A stretch of DNA of 64,000 bases from Alphaproteobacteria bacterium. GTDB taxonomy: Bacteria; Pseudomonadota; Alphaproteobacteria; Caulobacterales; Maricaulaceae. Below are positions 51,175 to 58,778 of this stretch, piece after piece. The stretch covers positions 124,001 to 188,000 of the forward strand of contig WGOD01000003.1 of the NCBI GenBank assembly GCA_016124205.1, given 5' to 3'. The notes under the pieces are model-generated. The model searched no databases. It had not been told where the DNA came from and was given only the letters and a program-made list of their open reading frames with translations. A program made the translations under genes and the position numbers. Each line of letters starts with the position of its first letter. The first letter of the stretch is position 1.

Positions 51175-51676
51175 CGAAATGCTCCTGAGGCCGCCACCGC
51201 CAGCCGCGAGCGCAAGCCCAAGTGAATGAGACGAGATGAAAAAATAGTCCGCTCAGGATCGGAATTGTCGAAACCATTACGGTGTTGGTCGAGAGAACCG
51301 TTCGATCAATCTGGAATTCTACCCAGACTGCATAAATCAAGGCACCGGCGGCGAATAGGGCGAGCGCGCTGTACAATGCCATCCAGGACTTCATCCAGCG
51401 CTCCAAGTTCTGTGCTGATGCACCATAGCTGAATACGAAAGCAGCAACTCCGAGCGGCAATCCTGCGAGGATGGCGGCTGCGACGAACAAAAAGTCGTTT
51501 GCCGGATTATCAGCGTGTGTGGAGTGCCATTGCGTCAAAAGAGCTGAGAGCGCGAACGTCATGGCGCCCATCAGTGAGATCACGACGACTCTGACCCCGA
51601 CATTGCGACGCAAAGCCTCAAGCCGGCCCGAGAAAAGAGGAAGGCGTGCGTTCAGCGAGGCTTTCTTATCCGTCAT
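51167..51676 (-). CDS. four-helix membrane protein, first gene of block B
   Basis: This encodes 169 residues. The N-terminal element LFSGRLEALRRNVGV and the C-terminal CARGWRWRP match the downstream duplicate; four helices lie between. AAGGA precedes the ATG at 51676. Base composition looks lower in GC than the flanking GTA genes (many AA, TT and AT steps), which hints at a different origin or relaxed constraint. Its promoter must lie in the 46 bases before GTA g9 or inside g9. Function unknown. Confidence 0.7.
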   Translation of the reverse strand: MTDKKASLNARLPLFSGRLEALRRNVGVRVVVISLMGAMTFALSALLTQWHSTHADNPANDFLFVAAAILAGLPLGVAAFVFSYGASAQNLERWMKSWMALYSALALFAAGALIYAVWVEFQIDRTVLSTNTVMVSTIPILSGLFFHLVSFTWACARGWRWRPQEHFDD

Positions 51677-51722
51677 CGCCCGTCCTTTCAGACATCTACA
51701 CGCCCAAGTGGAGGACTATTCC

Positions 51723-52139
51723 ATGACCGCGCAGAGCGGAAAAGACCTGCTGTTGAAAATCGGCGACGGGGGAGACCCGGAAAGCTTCGCGAGCGTCGCG
51801 GGGCTGCGCGCGAAAACGATCACGCTGAACGCCCGCACGGTGGACGCCACCAATGCCGACAGTCCGGGCGCTTGGCGCGAGCTGCTGTCCGGGGCGGGGG
51901 TGAAAGCCTGCGCCATTTCCGGCAGCGGCATCTTCGTCGATGCGGCCGCTGACGAGACGGTGCGCGCTGCCTTCTTCGCGCAGAGCGCGGACAGCTGGCG
52001 GATCGTGGTGCCGGATTTCGGCACGATCGAGGGGGCGTTCCTGGTCACGAGCCTGGAATACTCCGGCCGGCATGACGGCGAGGCGGCCTACGCCCTCTCG
52101 CTTGCCTCGGCCGGCGCGCTGGCCTTTACCGCGGCATGA
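51723..52139 (+). CDS. GTA g9: major tail protein (TP901-1 type)
   Basis: This 138-residue tail tube protein begins at the ATG at 51723 after GGAGG. Family stretches are TAQSGKDLLLKIGDGGDPESFASVAGLRAKTITLNARTVDATNADSPGAWRELLSGAGVKACAISGSGIF and the ALSLASAGALAFTAA end. It stacks in hexameric rings to form the tube. It ends in an ATGA overlap with g10. Confidence 0.94.
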   Translation: MTAQSGKDLLLKIGDGGDPESFASVAGLRAKTITLNARTVDATNADSPGAWRELLSGAGVKACAISGSGIFVDAAADETVRAAFFAQSADSWRIVVPDFGTIEGAFLVTSLEYSGRHDGEAAYALSLASAGALAFTAA

Positions 52140-52411
52140 GCAATCCCGCGCGCGGCGAGGTGACGCTCGACGCCGGCGGCGAGACACACACGCTCTGCCT
52201 CACGCTCGGCGCGCTCGCCGAGATCGAGGCGGGACTTGGCGTCTCCGGTTTCGCGGCGATGGCCGAGCGTCTGAAGACATTGTCGGCGGCGGATCTGTCG
52301 CTGGTGCTGGCGGCGCTGTTGCGTGGAGGCGGAACGGTCGTGGACGTTCCCACGATTGATCCGGTATGCGCCGCGAAGGCCGTGGCCGATTGCTTCGAGC
52401 GGGCGCTGTGA
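52136..52411 (+). CDS. GTA g10: gene transfer agent family protein (tail chaperone-like)
   Basis: This encodes 91 residues of the GTA gp10 family. The typical start is NPARGEVTLDAGGETHTLCLTLGALAEIEAGLGVSGFAAMAERL. Position after the major tail protein matches phage tail assembly chaperones. It overlaps g9 by four bases and g10.1 by four bases. Confidence 0.9.
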   Translation: MSNPARGEVTLDAGGETHTLCLTLGALAEIEAGLGVSGFAAMAERLKTLSAADLSLVLAALLRGGGTVVDVPTIDPVCAAKAVADCFERAL

Positions 52412-52581
52412 GCGGCATTCCGTTCGATGCCTGGTTGCGGTTGGCGGTGCGGATGGGGATTTCGCCGCGCGACTTCTGGCGCCTGTCGCTGAAGGAGTGG
52501 CGGATGCTGACCGCGCCTGTTGATCCCGCGCCGCTGGGGCGGGCGGAGCTGGAAGCGTTAAGGGTCAGGTTTCCGGACTAG
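52408..52581 (+). CDS. GTA g10.1: phage tail assembly chaperone
   Basis: This encodes 57 residues, starting with a GTG overlapping the g10 stop. IPFDAWLRLAVRMGISPRDFWRLSLKEWRML is the family pattern of the small second tail chaperone that follows g10 in RcGTA (rcc01693). A 90-base gap with a double hairpin follows before the tape-measure gene, which is unusual in this otherwise tight operon. Confidence 0.88.
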   Translation: MSGIPFDAWLRLAVRMGISPRDFWRLSLKEWRMLTAPVDPAPLGRAELEALRVRFPD

Positions 52582-52604
52582 TTCCCAAGAGTCGCCATTC
52601 ACTG

Positions 52605-52657
52605 GGTTTCCTGCGGAGGCAGGAAACCAGACTGGATCCCTGCCTCCGCAGGGATCC
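52605..52657. repeat. REP-like double hairpin between GTA g10.1 and g11
   Basis: Two perfect ten-base-pair hairpins lie side by side: GGTTTCCTGC-GGAG-GCAGGAAACC (52605-52628) and GGATCCCTGC-CTCC-GCAGGGATCC (52634-52657). Their loops are complementary. The core CCTGCGGAGGCAGG of the first is the exact reverse complement of CCTGCCTCCGCAGG of the second. Paired palindromes of this form are typical of REP/BIME elements spread in intergenic DNA. I found no second copy in this window. Confidence 0.7.
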
Positions 52658-52671
52658 CGGGAGAAATCTAC

Positions 52672-53100
52672 ATGACCACCGACACCAACCCGGTCGCCGA
52701 AGAGGCGGAGCGGGCGGGCGAAGCCCTGCGCGCGCTGGCCGAGGGGCCGGGCCGCGACGCCGCCGGCAGCCTCGCCGACGCCTTCGAGCGCGCCGGATCG
52801 AGCATCGAGGCGGCGCTGACCCGCGCCGCGCGCACCGGCGAGCTGAGCTTCGCCAGCATGGCGGAATCCATATTGCGCGACCTGTCACGGCTGGGCGCGG
52901 AACGCTTCGTCTCCGGTCCGATCGAGACGCTGCTGGGCGGGCTGACGGGCGCGGCGAAACCCGACACGGCAGGGACGCCGCCGGTGACGATCCATCTGAC
53001 CCTGCCGCCGGGATCGGATGCGTCCGCGATCCGGCGGTCGGAGACTCAAATCGCCAGCGCGCTGGCGCGGGCAGTGCGAAAAGGCGCGGGGCGGCTATGA
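52672..53100 (+). CDS. GTA g11: short tail tape measure protein
   Basis: This encodes 142 residues, against about 220 in RcGTA. The retained ends are recognisable: FASMAESILRDLSRLGAERFVSGPIETLLGGL corresponds to the helical region before the Gly-rich centre. VTIHLTLPPGSDASAIRRSETQIASALARAVRKGAG corresponds to the usual VNVVMNISTPD-x4-RSQSQIAAQMSRAL ending. The central GG-V-SGPTTFPM-like region is missing. GGGAGA precedes the ATG. It overlaps g12 by four bases. A shorter tape measure would mean a shorter tail. Confidence 0.8.
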   Translation: MTTDTNPVAEEAERAGEALRALAEGPGRDAAGSLADAFERAGSSIEAALTRAARTGELSFASMAESILRDLSRLGAERFVSGPIETLLGGLTGAAKPDTAGTPPVTIHLTLPPGSDASAIRRSETQIASALARAVRKGAGRL

Positions 53101-53729
53101 GCGGATTTCACGAGGTCAGCTTCCCCTTCTCCGTCGCGCTGGGCGCGCGGGGCGGGCCGGTGCGGCGCACCGAGATCGTGACGCTCGGATCGGGACGGGA
53201 AGAGCGCAACACGCCGCACGCGCATTCGCGGCGGCGGTGGAATGCCGGGCCGGGCTTGAAGACGCTCGACGACCTTCACACGCTGATCCAGTTCTTCGAG
53301 GCACGGCGCGGTCGGCTGCACGGCTTCCGGTTTCGCGATCCGCTCGACCACAAATCCTGCGCACCGTTGGCGAACGTGTCCGCGACCGACCAACTGCTCG
53401 GAACCGGCGACGGGGCGGCGACAGAATATTCGCTTATGAAGCATTATTCGAGCGGCGGCGAAGGCTATGCCCGCCCGATCGCGAAACCCGTCGCCGGGAG
53501 CGTGCGCATCGCGGTGGATGGCGAGGAGCTCGACGGGGCCGATTTCGCCTTAGACCCGGTGACCGGGCTGGTCAGCCTAGTGACGCCGCCGGGGGCCGGG
53601 CTGGCCGTGACGGCGGGGTTCGAATTCGACTGTCCGGTACGGTTCGACACCGACGCGCTCGACATCTCGCTCGACGCCTTCGGGGCGGGCGAGGCGGCGG
53701 ACGTGCCGCTGATCGAACTGAGACTGTAA
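53097..53729 (+). CDS. GTA g12: distal tail protein (DUF2460/TIGR02217)
   Basis: This encodes 210 residues. The family start is FHEVSFPFSVALGARGGPVRRTEIVTLGSGREERNTPHAHSRRRWNAGPGLKTLDDLHTLIQFFEARRGRLHGFRFRDPLDHKSC. Other elements are SGGEGYARPIAKPVAGSVRIAVDG and FDTDALDISLDAFGAGEAADVPLIELR. It forms the ring that joins tail tube and hub. The length matches RcGTA gp12. Confidence 0.95.
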   Translation: MSGFHEVSFPFSVALGARGGPVRRTEIVTLGSGREERNTPHAHSRRRWNAGPGLKTLDDLHTLIQFFEARRGRLHGFRFRDPLDHKSCAPLANVSATDQLLGTGDGAATEYSLMKHYSSGGEGYARPIAKPVAGSVRIAVDGEELDGADFALDPVTGLVSLVTPPGAGLAVTAGFEFDCPVRFDTDALDISLDAFGAGEAADVPLIELRL

Positions 53730-53732
53730 GTC

Positions 53733-54629
53733 ATGCTGACACTACCGGAAGCCTTGCAGACCCGGCTGGACGGCGGGGTGACGACGCTCGCCTGGTGCTG
53801 GCGCGTCACGCGCCGCGACGGGCAGGTGTTCGGCTTCACCGAGCATGACCGCGACCTGGTCGTGGACGGGCTCACCTGCCGAGCTGCCAGTGGCTTTGCC
53901 CCCGGTGAGCGCGATAGCCACGCCGATCTCGGCGCGGACCAGGCGAGCGTGTTCGGCGCGCTGAACGACGCCGCGATCACCGAGGCCGATCTGGCGAACG
54001 GGCTTTGGGATGGCGCACGCGTCGATGTGCTGCGCGCCGACTGGCAGGACCCCTCCGTCTTTGCGCACATCTGGACCGGTGAAATCGGCGAGACGCGGCG
54101 CGGCAGGATCGCCTTCGAGGCGGAACTGCGCGGCCTGTCGGCGCGGCTCGAGCGCGTGACCGGCCGGATCTATTCGCGGCAATGCGATGCCGAGATCGGC
54201 GATGCGCGCTGCGGCGTCGATCTCGATAGTCCGGCGTTCCGGGGCGAGGGGAATGTCGCCAGCGTTTCAGGCGCTGACATCTTCATGGCGGACGGGCTCG
54301 ACGGCTTTGACGCCGGGGTGTTTGCGGGTGGCCTACTGACCTGGACTGGCGGGGAAAATGCCGGCGCGATCTGTCTGGTCGAGGCGCACCGGGTTTCGAC
54401 CGGTGTGGTCACGCTGCAGCTGTCCAAGGCACCCGCGCAGACGCTTGCCGCAGGCGATGCGTTCACGGTGACCGCGGGCTGCGACAAGCGGCATGCGACC
54501 TGCCGCGACCGTTTCGCCAACATCGTGAATTTCCGGGGTCATCCCTTCCTGCCGGGCAATGACGTGCTGATCGCCGGACCGGCTGGTGACACGCTGCGTG
54601 ACGGGTCGAGCCGGGGCGGCGCACGGTGA
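53733..54629 (+). CDS. GTA g13: hub protein (DUF2163)
   Basis: This encodes 298 residues of the DUF2163 family, with the conserved cysteine motifs IYSRQCDAEIGDARCGVDL and TAGCDKRHATCRDRFANIVNFRGHPFLPGNDVL. In RcGTA the hub protein binds an iron-sulfur cluster through such cysteines. RTKVWR-like N-terminal elements are replaced here by LAWCWRVTRRDGQVFGFTEHDRDL, normal for the family. It is four bases from g12 and overlaps g14 by four bases. Confidence 0.94.
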   Translation: MLTLPEALQTRLDGGVTTLAWCWRVTRRDGQVFGFTEHDRDLVVDGLTCRAASGFAPGERDSHADLGADQASVFGALNDAAITEADLANGLWDGARVDVLRADWQDPSVFAHIWTGEIGETRRGRIAFEAELRGLSARLERVTGRIYSRQCDAEIGDARCGVDLDSPAFRGEGNVASVSGADIFMADGLDGFDAGVFAGGLLTWTGGENAGAICLVEAHRVSTGVVTLQLSKAPAQTLAAGDAFTVTAGCDKRHATCRDRFANIVNFRGHPFLPGNDVLIAGPAGDTLRDGSSRGGAR

Positions 54630-55048
54630 ACGTTCGCGAAGCGGCGCTGGCCGAAGCGCGGCACTGGATCGGGACGCCCTATCGCCACCAGGCGAGCGTG
54701 CGCGGGGCGGGGGCGGATTGCCTCGGCCTGGTTCGCGGCGTGTGGCGCGCGCTGAACGGGCCCGAACCGCAAGCCCTGCCGCCCTATCCGGCGCGCTGGG
54801 ATGCAGGCGGCGAGGATTTGTTGATGCAGGCGGCCGAGCGCTGGCTGATCCCGGTCAACGAAGCGGAGCCGGGCGACGTGCTGCTGTTCCGTCTCAAGCC
54901 CTGCCTGCCGGCCCGTCATTGCGGCATCCTCTCTTCGTCCAACACGTTGGTCCACGCCTATTGGGGCCGCGCGGTCAGCGAGACCGCTATGACGCCCTGG
55001 TGGCGGCGGATCGCCGGTCAGTTCCAGTTTCCTTCACAAGTGAAATAA
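54626..55048 (+). CDS. GTA g14: NlpC/P60 cell-wall peptidase
   Basis: This encodes 140 residues. The Cys32-His97-His109 triad of NlpC/P60 peptidases is intact: GAGADCLGLVRGVWRAL, ARHCGIL and LVHAYWG. It is carried in the tail tip and cuts the recipient's peptidoglycan during DNA delivery. It starts with a GTG in the g13 stop (GTGA) and ends one base before g15. Confidence 0.94.
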   Translation: MNVREAALAEARHWIGTPYRHQASVRGAGADCLGLVRGVWRALNGPEPQALPPYPARWDAGGEDLLMQAAERWLIPVNEAEPGDVLLFRLKPCLPARHCGILSSSNTLVHAYWGRAVSETAMTPWWRRIAGQFQFPSQVK

Positions 55049-55049
55049 T

Positions 55050-57806
55050 ATGGCGCAACTTCTTCTCGGTGCGGCAGGCTCGGCCGTTGGCGGTTCGATC
55101 CTGCCGGGCAGTGTCTCGCTCTTCGGTTCGGCGATTTCCGGCGCGGCGTTCGGCGGATTTATCGGCGCGCAATTGGGCGCGGTCGCCGACCGGGCGCTGC
55201 TTGGCGCGCTGGGTCCGGACCGGGTGGGACCGCGCCTGCCTGATCTGCGTCTGCAGGCGTCGACTGAAGGCGCGCCGATCCCGCGCCTTTACGGCCGCGC
55301 GCGGATCGCCGGGCAGGTGATCTGGGCGGCGCGCTATACCGAGACGGCCACCAAGGACCGGGCGGGCAGCAAGGGCGGTCCGAGCGTCACCACCTATTCC
55401 TACACGATCAGCTTCGCGGTCGGCCTGACCGAGGGCGTGATCGACGGTATCGGCCGGGTCTGGGCGAACGGCGCGCCGCTCGACCTGTCGCAGACCGACT
55501 TGCGCATCCATCGCGGAACGGAAGACCAGCTGCCCGACGCGCTGATCCAGACGGTCGAGGGCGCGGAAAATGCGCCCGCCTTCCGGGGCCTCGCCTACGT
55601 GGTGTTCGAGGATTTTCCGCTCGACGACTATGGCGCGCGGATACCCAATCTCAGCTTCGAGGTCTTTCGTCCGGCCCCGGTGGCCAATCCCGAACAGCCG
55701 CGTCTGGAGGAGATGATCCGCGGCGTCGACCTGATCCCGGCATCCGGCGAATTCGCCTACGCCGTCGAGCCGGTGATGCGCCGGATCGGGCCGGGCAAGG
55801 AAGAGCCTGAAAATGTTCATAACGGGCGCGGCGTGACGGACTTCGTCGCGGCGATCGACGACCTCGAGGCGAGGCTGCCCAATTGCCGGTCGGTGCTGAT
55901 CGTTTCGGCCTGGTTCGGAGATGATCTGCGCTGCGGCGAATGCGAGATCCGGCCTGGCGTCGAGACGAGAGACAAGGTCACACGTCCGGCGGACTGGCAG
56001 GTCGCCGGTGAGAGCCGCGCCACGGCATGGCTGGTGACCGAGGAGGGCGGGCGGCCCGTCTATGGCGGCACGCCGGACGATGCCTCGCTGATCGCTGCGA
56101 TCCGGGAGCTCAAGGCGCGCGGCTTTGCCGTCTCGCTCTACCCCTTCATCCTGATGGACGTGCCGCCCGGGAACGGTCTGCCGGACCCGTATGGCGGGGC
56201 GGAGCAGGCGGCCTTTCCCTGGCGCGGGCGGATCACCTGTCATCCGGCGGCCGGACAGACGGGCTCACCTTACAAGAGCGCCGCGGCGGGCGCACAAGTC
56301 GCGGATTTTTTCGGTGCGGCGTCCGCCTCGGATTTTGCGATTTCAGGCGACACGGTCAGCTATTCCGGACCGGCGGAATGGCGGTTCAACCGCTTCATCC
56401 TGCACCATGCCGCGCTGGCCAAGATCGCCGGGGCGGATGGCTTTCTGATCGGGTCGGAGATGGTGGGCCTGACGACGATCCGCGACAGCGCGGACCACTA
56501 TCCGGCGGTGGATGCGCTGTGTGGCCTCGCGGCTGAGGCCCGCGCCCTGCTCGGGCCGGGTGTGCGCCTGTCCTATGCGGCGGACTGGAGCGAATATTCC
56601 GGACACCGTCCGGGCGACGGCTCCGGCGATGTCTTCTTCCACCTCGATCCGCTGTGGAGCCATCCGGCGATCGATGCCGTCGCGATCGACTGGTATGTGC
56701 CGCTCGCCGACTGGCGCGACGGGACCGAGCACGCCGATGCGGCGTTGTCGCGGACCGGGCATGACCTGTCCTATCTCTCCGCCTACACCGAGGGCGGGGA
56801 GGGGTATGACTGGTACTATGCCAGCGACGCGGACCGGCTGGCGCAGGTCCGCACGCCGAATTCCGATACGGCACACGGGGAAGACTGGGTCTTCCGTTTC
56901 AAGGACATTCGCGGCTGGTGGGCGAATGCGCACCACGACCGGCCGGGCGGTGTGCGATCCGCCAGTGCGACCGCATGGGTACCGCAGTCGAAGCCGGTCT
57001 GGCTGACCGAGACCGGCTGTCCGGCGGTCGACAAGGGGGCGAACCAGCCGAACGTGTTCGTCGATCCCAAGAGTGCCGAAAGCGCGCTGCCGCATTTCTC
57101 GACCGGGTCCCGCGACGACCTGATCCAGCGCCGTTATCTCGAGGCGCTGATCGGGCATTGGGCGGCGGACGCGACAGTCTCGTCGGTTTATGCCGGACCG
57201 ATGATCGACCCGGCGGACATCCATGTCTGGACCTGGGACGCGCGGCCCTTTCCAGACTTCCCCGCCCGCGACGAGGTCTGGGGTGATGGCGCCAACTGGC
57301 GGCTGGGGCACTGGCTGACCGGGCGGATGGGTCTGGCACCGCTCGGCGATGTGGTCCGTGACCTTGCGAGCGGGGCGGGCGTCGATGCCGACGTGTCGGG
57401 GCTTGATGGGCTAGTCAGCGGCTATCTCGTCGACCGACCCATGGCGGTGCGAGACGCATTGGCACCGCTTGCGGAAATGTTCGGCTTCACGGCGACGGAC
57501 ACCGCAGGCGGCATCCGCTTCGGGCGGCCTGAGGGCGCTGCGCTTGAGCTCTCGAGCGATACGCTGGTTTTGACCGAGCCCGGTGAAACGCTGCGCTGCG
57601 AGCGGCAGGACTTTGCTGCGATGCCGGCTGACCTCCGCGTGCATTTCATCGCCGACGAGGACGATTACGCCCGCTCTGCTGTGCTGGCGCGAAACCGGCT
57701 CGGCGCGGCGCGTTTCGGCGTCGCGTTCCCACGACGTCTCTCCAGTGCTTGCGGGGACGAATCCGGTAACACCGCGCGGATCGGTGCGGCCGCTGTCGCA
57801 GGCTGA
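55050..57806 (+). CDS. GTA g15: baseplate megatron protein, N-terminal part (frame interrupted)
   Basis: This encodes 918 residues. The Gly-rich N-terminus (LLGAAGSAVGGSILPGSVSLFGSAISGAAFGGFIGAQLG), the IPRLYGRARIAGQVIWAARYTE segment and the GTA TIM-barrel-like domain (about 330-720: VSAWFGDDLRCGECEIRPGVE, RFILHHAALAKIAGADGFLIGSEMVGLT, WLTETGCPAVDKGANQPNVF) are intact. So is the start of the phage-tail domain. Family similarity ends at about residue 882 (DEDDYARSAVLARNRLG). The last residues look like frame-shifted sequence. RcGTA gp15 is near 1300 residues; the remainder continues in another frame at 57745-58710. Confidence 0.92.
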   Translation: MAQLLLGAAGSAVGGSILPGSVSLFGSAISGAAFGGFIGAQLGAVADRALLGALGPDRVGPRLPDLRLQASTEGAPIPRLYGRARIAGQVIWAARYTETATKDRAGSKGGPSVTTYSYTISFAVGLTEGVIDGIGRVWANGAPLDLSQTDLRIHRGTEDQLPDALIQTVEGAENAPAFRGLAYVVFEDFPLDDYGARIPNLSFEVFRPAPVANPEQPRLEEMIRGVDLIPASGEFAYAVEPVMRRIGPGKEEPENVHNGRGVTDFVAAIDDLEARLPNCRSVLIVSAWFGDDLRCGECEIRPGVETRDKVTRPADWQVAGESRATAWLVTEEGGRPVYGGTPDDASLIAAIRELKARGFAVSLYPFILMDVPPGNGLPDPYGGAEQAAFPWRGRITCHPAAGQTGSPYKSAAAGAQVADFFGAASASDFAISGDTVSYSGPAEWRFNRFILHHAALAKIAGADGFLIGSEMVGLTTIRDSADHYPAVDALCGLAAEARALLGPGVRLSYAADWSEYSGHRPGDGSGDVFFHLDPLWSHPAIDAVAIDWYVPLADWRDGTEHADAALSRTGHDLSYLSAYTEGGEGYDWYYASDADRLAQVRTPNSDTAHGEDWVFRFKDIRGWWANAHHDRPGGVRSASATAWVPQSKPVWLTETGCPAVDKGANQPNVFVDPKSAESALPHFSTGSRDDLIQRRYLEALIGHWAADATVSSVYAGPMIDPADIHVWTWDARPFPDFPARDEVWGDGANWRLGHWLTGRMGLAPLGDVVRDLASGAGVDADVSGLDGLVSGYLVDRPMAVRDALAPLAEMFGFTATDTAGGIRFGRPEGAALELSSDTLVLTEPGETLRCERQDFAAMPADLRVHFIADEDDYARSAVLARNRLGAARFGVAFPRRLSSACGDESGNTARIGAAAVAG

Positions 57807-58710
57807 CCTTTTTGTTCTCGACCTGCCGCTGTTCGGAAGTGAGATCGAACGAAGCGGCCCCCTGGCGGCTGTCGCGGCGAACCCCTGGTATGGCGTGGCC
57901 GCCGTACATGCCGGGGAGGAGCTGGACCGCCGGGCGCTGGTCGAGCGACCCTGCCTTTCCGGCCAGCTGCTCGCGCCGCTCGCTTCGGCGCCATCGGGGC
58001 GGATTGTCGAACAATCCGTCACCCTTGTACTGGATCGCGGCGGGCTGGAAAGCGTGACCGAAGCCGCCTTGCTCGCCGGGGCGAACCGGCTGGCGGTCGC
58101 GACGGTTGACGGCTGGGAAATCGTGCAGTTTCGCGACGCCACACTCATTGGTGATGGGATCTGGCAGATCGTCGGCCTCCTTCGCGGTCAGAGCGGCAGC
58201 GAAACCGCCACGGACATTTCGGCGGGCAGCGTTTTCGTCCTGCTCGACATTGCTCCGGCTTCCTTCCCGATCGAGGATCATGAGTGGAATGTGCCGGTCG
58301 AGGTGCGGGCCGGTCCGGCGCGGCGCGTGCCGGAGGATTCCTCCTATGCGAGCGAAACATTCACAATCGAACGCGCGGATCGGCGTCCACTTTCTCCCGT
58401 CCATCTGAATGCGGTCCGGGAGGACGGCGTCCTGACCGTTCGCTGGATCCGGAGGACGCGCATCGGCGGCGACAGTTGGGGTGTCGGCGATGTGCCGCTC
58501 GGCGAAGCGTTCGAACGCTATCAGATCACGGTCGGAGCGCCCGGCGGGAGTGCCGAGACGTTCGAGAGCACGACGCCGGAGTGGTCTTTGGAAAGCAGTG
58601 ACGAAGCCGCGCTCTTCGGCGGCTTGCTCGACGAGGTCGAGATCGCCGTCAGTCAGGTCTCCGAACGCTACGGGCCAGGCCGCAGCGCGACAGGTGTATT
58701 CGTCCTCTGA
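57745..58710 (+). pseudogene. GTA g15: C-terminal part in a different frame
   Basis: About 320 residues in the +1 frame relative to the gene at 55050. It resumes the gp15 pattern at QADLFVLDLPLFGSEIERSGPLAAVAANPWYGVAAVHAGEEL, then VTEAALLAGANRLAVATVDGWEIVQFRDATLIGDGIWQIVGLLRGQSGSE. Compared with intact homologues, roughly 100 residues that normally come just before this are not found in any frame, so a deletion seems to accompany the shift. GTG codons at 57745 or 57784 could start a separate protein. Whether it is made and joins the baseplate is unknown. I read it as a broken gene, less likely a split one. Confidence 0.7.
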
Positions 58711-58778
58711 CGCGCGGTTGGCGTTTTCGTGGAAACCCGCCTACATCTCGGCGGCATGTTTCGTGAACGCACCACCGC

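Larger units (their letters stand above)
41975..58710 (+). mobile_element. gene transfer agent (GTA) head-tail cluster of the Rhodobacter/Caulobacter type
   Basis: The cluster encodes small and large terminase, portal, prohead protease, HK97 capsid, connector, tail terminator, major tail protein, tail chaperones, tape measure, distal tail protein, hub, cell-wall peptidase and baseplate megaprotein. They follow the RcGTA order g1-g15. There is no integrase, replication or lysogeny gene, as expected for a domesticated prophage that packages host DNA. It differs from RcGTA in two antisense membrane-protein blocks, the lack of g7, a short g11 and a split g15. The gafYZ-like regulators lie at 26586-27685. 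Confidence 0.92.

Noticed and set aside
46876..51676. Blocks A and B as holin/antiholin lysis genes of the GTA
   Set aside because: They are on the opposite strand from the late genes, mostly have four helices rather than the usual two or three, come as duplicates and have no endolysin next to them. A lysis role cannot be excluded but is not supported.
54987..56243. 418-codon open frame antisense to GTA g14/g15
   Set aside because: The sense strand encodes conserved GTA proteins throughout, and the antisense translation shows no domain.
57660..57810. Programmed ribosomal frameshift joining the two parts of g15
   Set aside because: No slippery heptamer and no downstream structure were evident, and about 100 conserved residues are missing at the junction, which a programmed shift would not explain.
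41975..58710. Interpretation as an active prophage
   Set aside because: No integrase, repressor, replication or lysis genes. Gene order and families (GTA gp10, DUF2163, DUF2460, TIM-barrel megatron, very short tape measure) are those of RcGTA-type agents.
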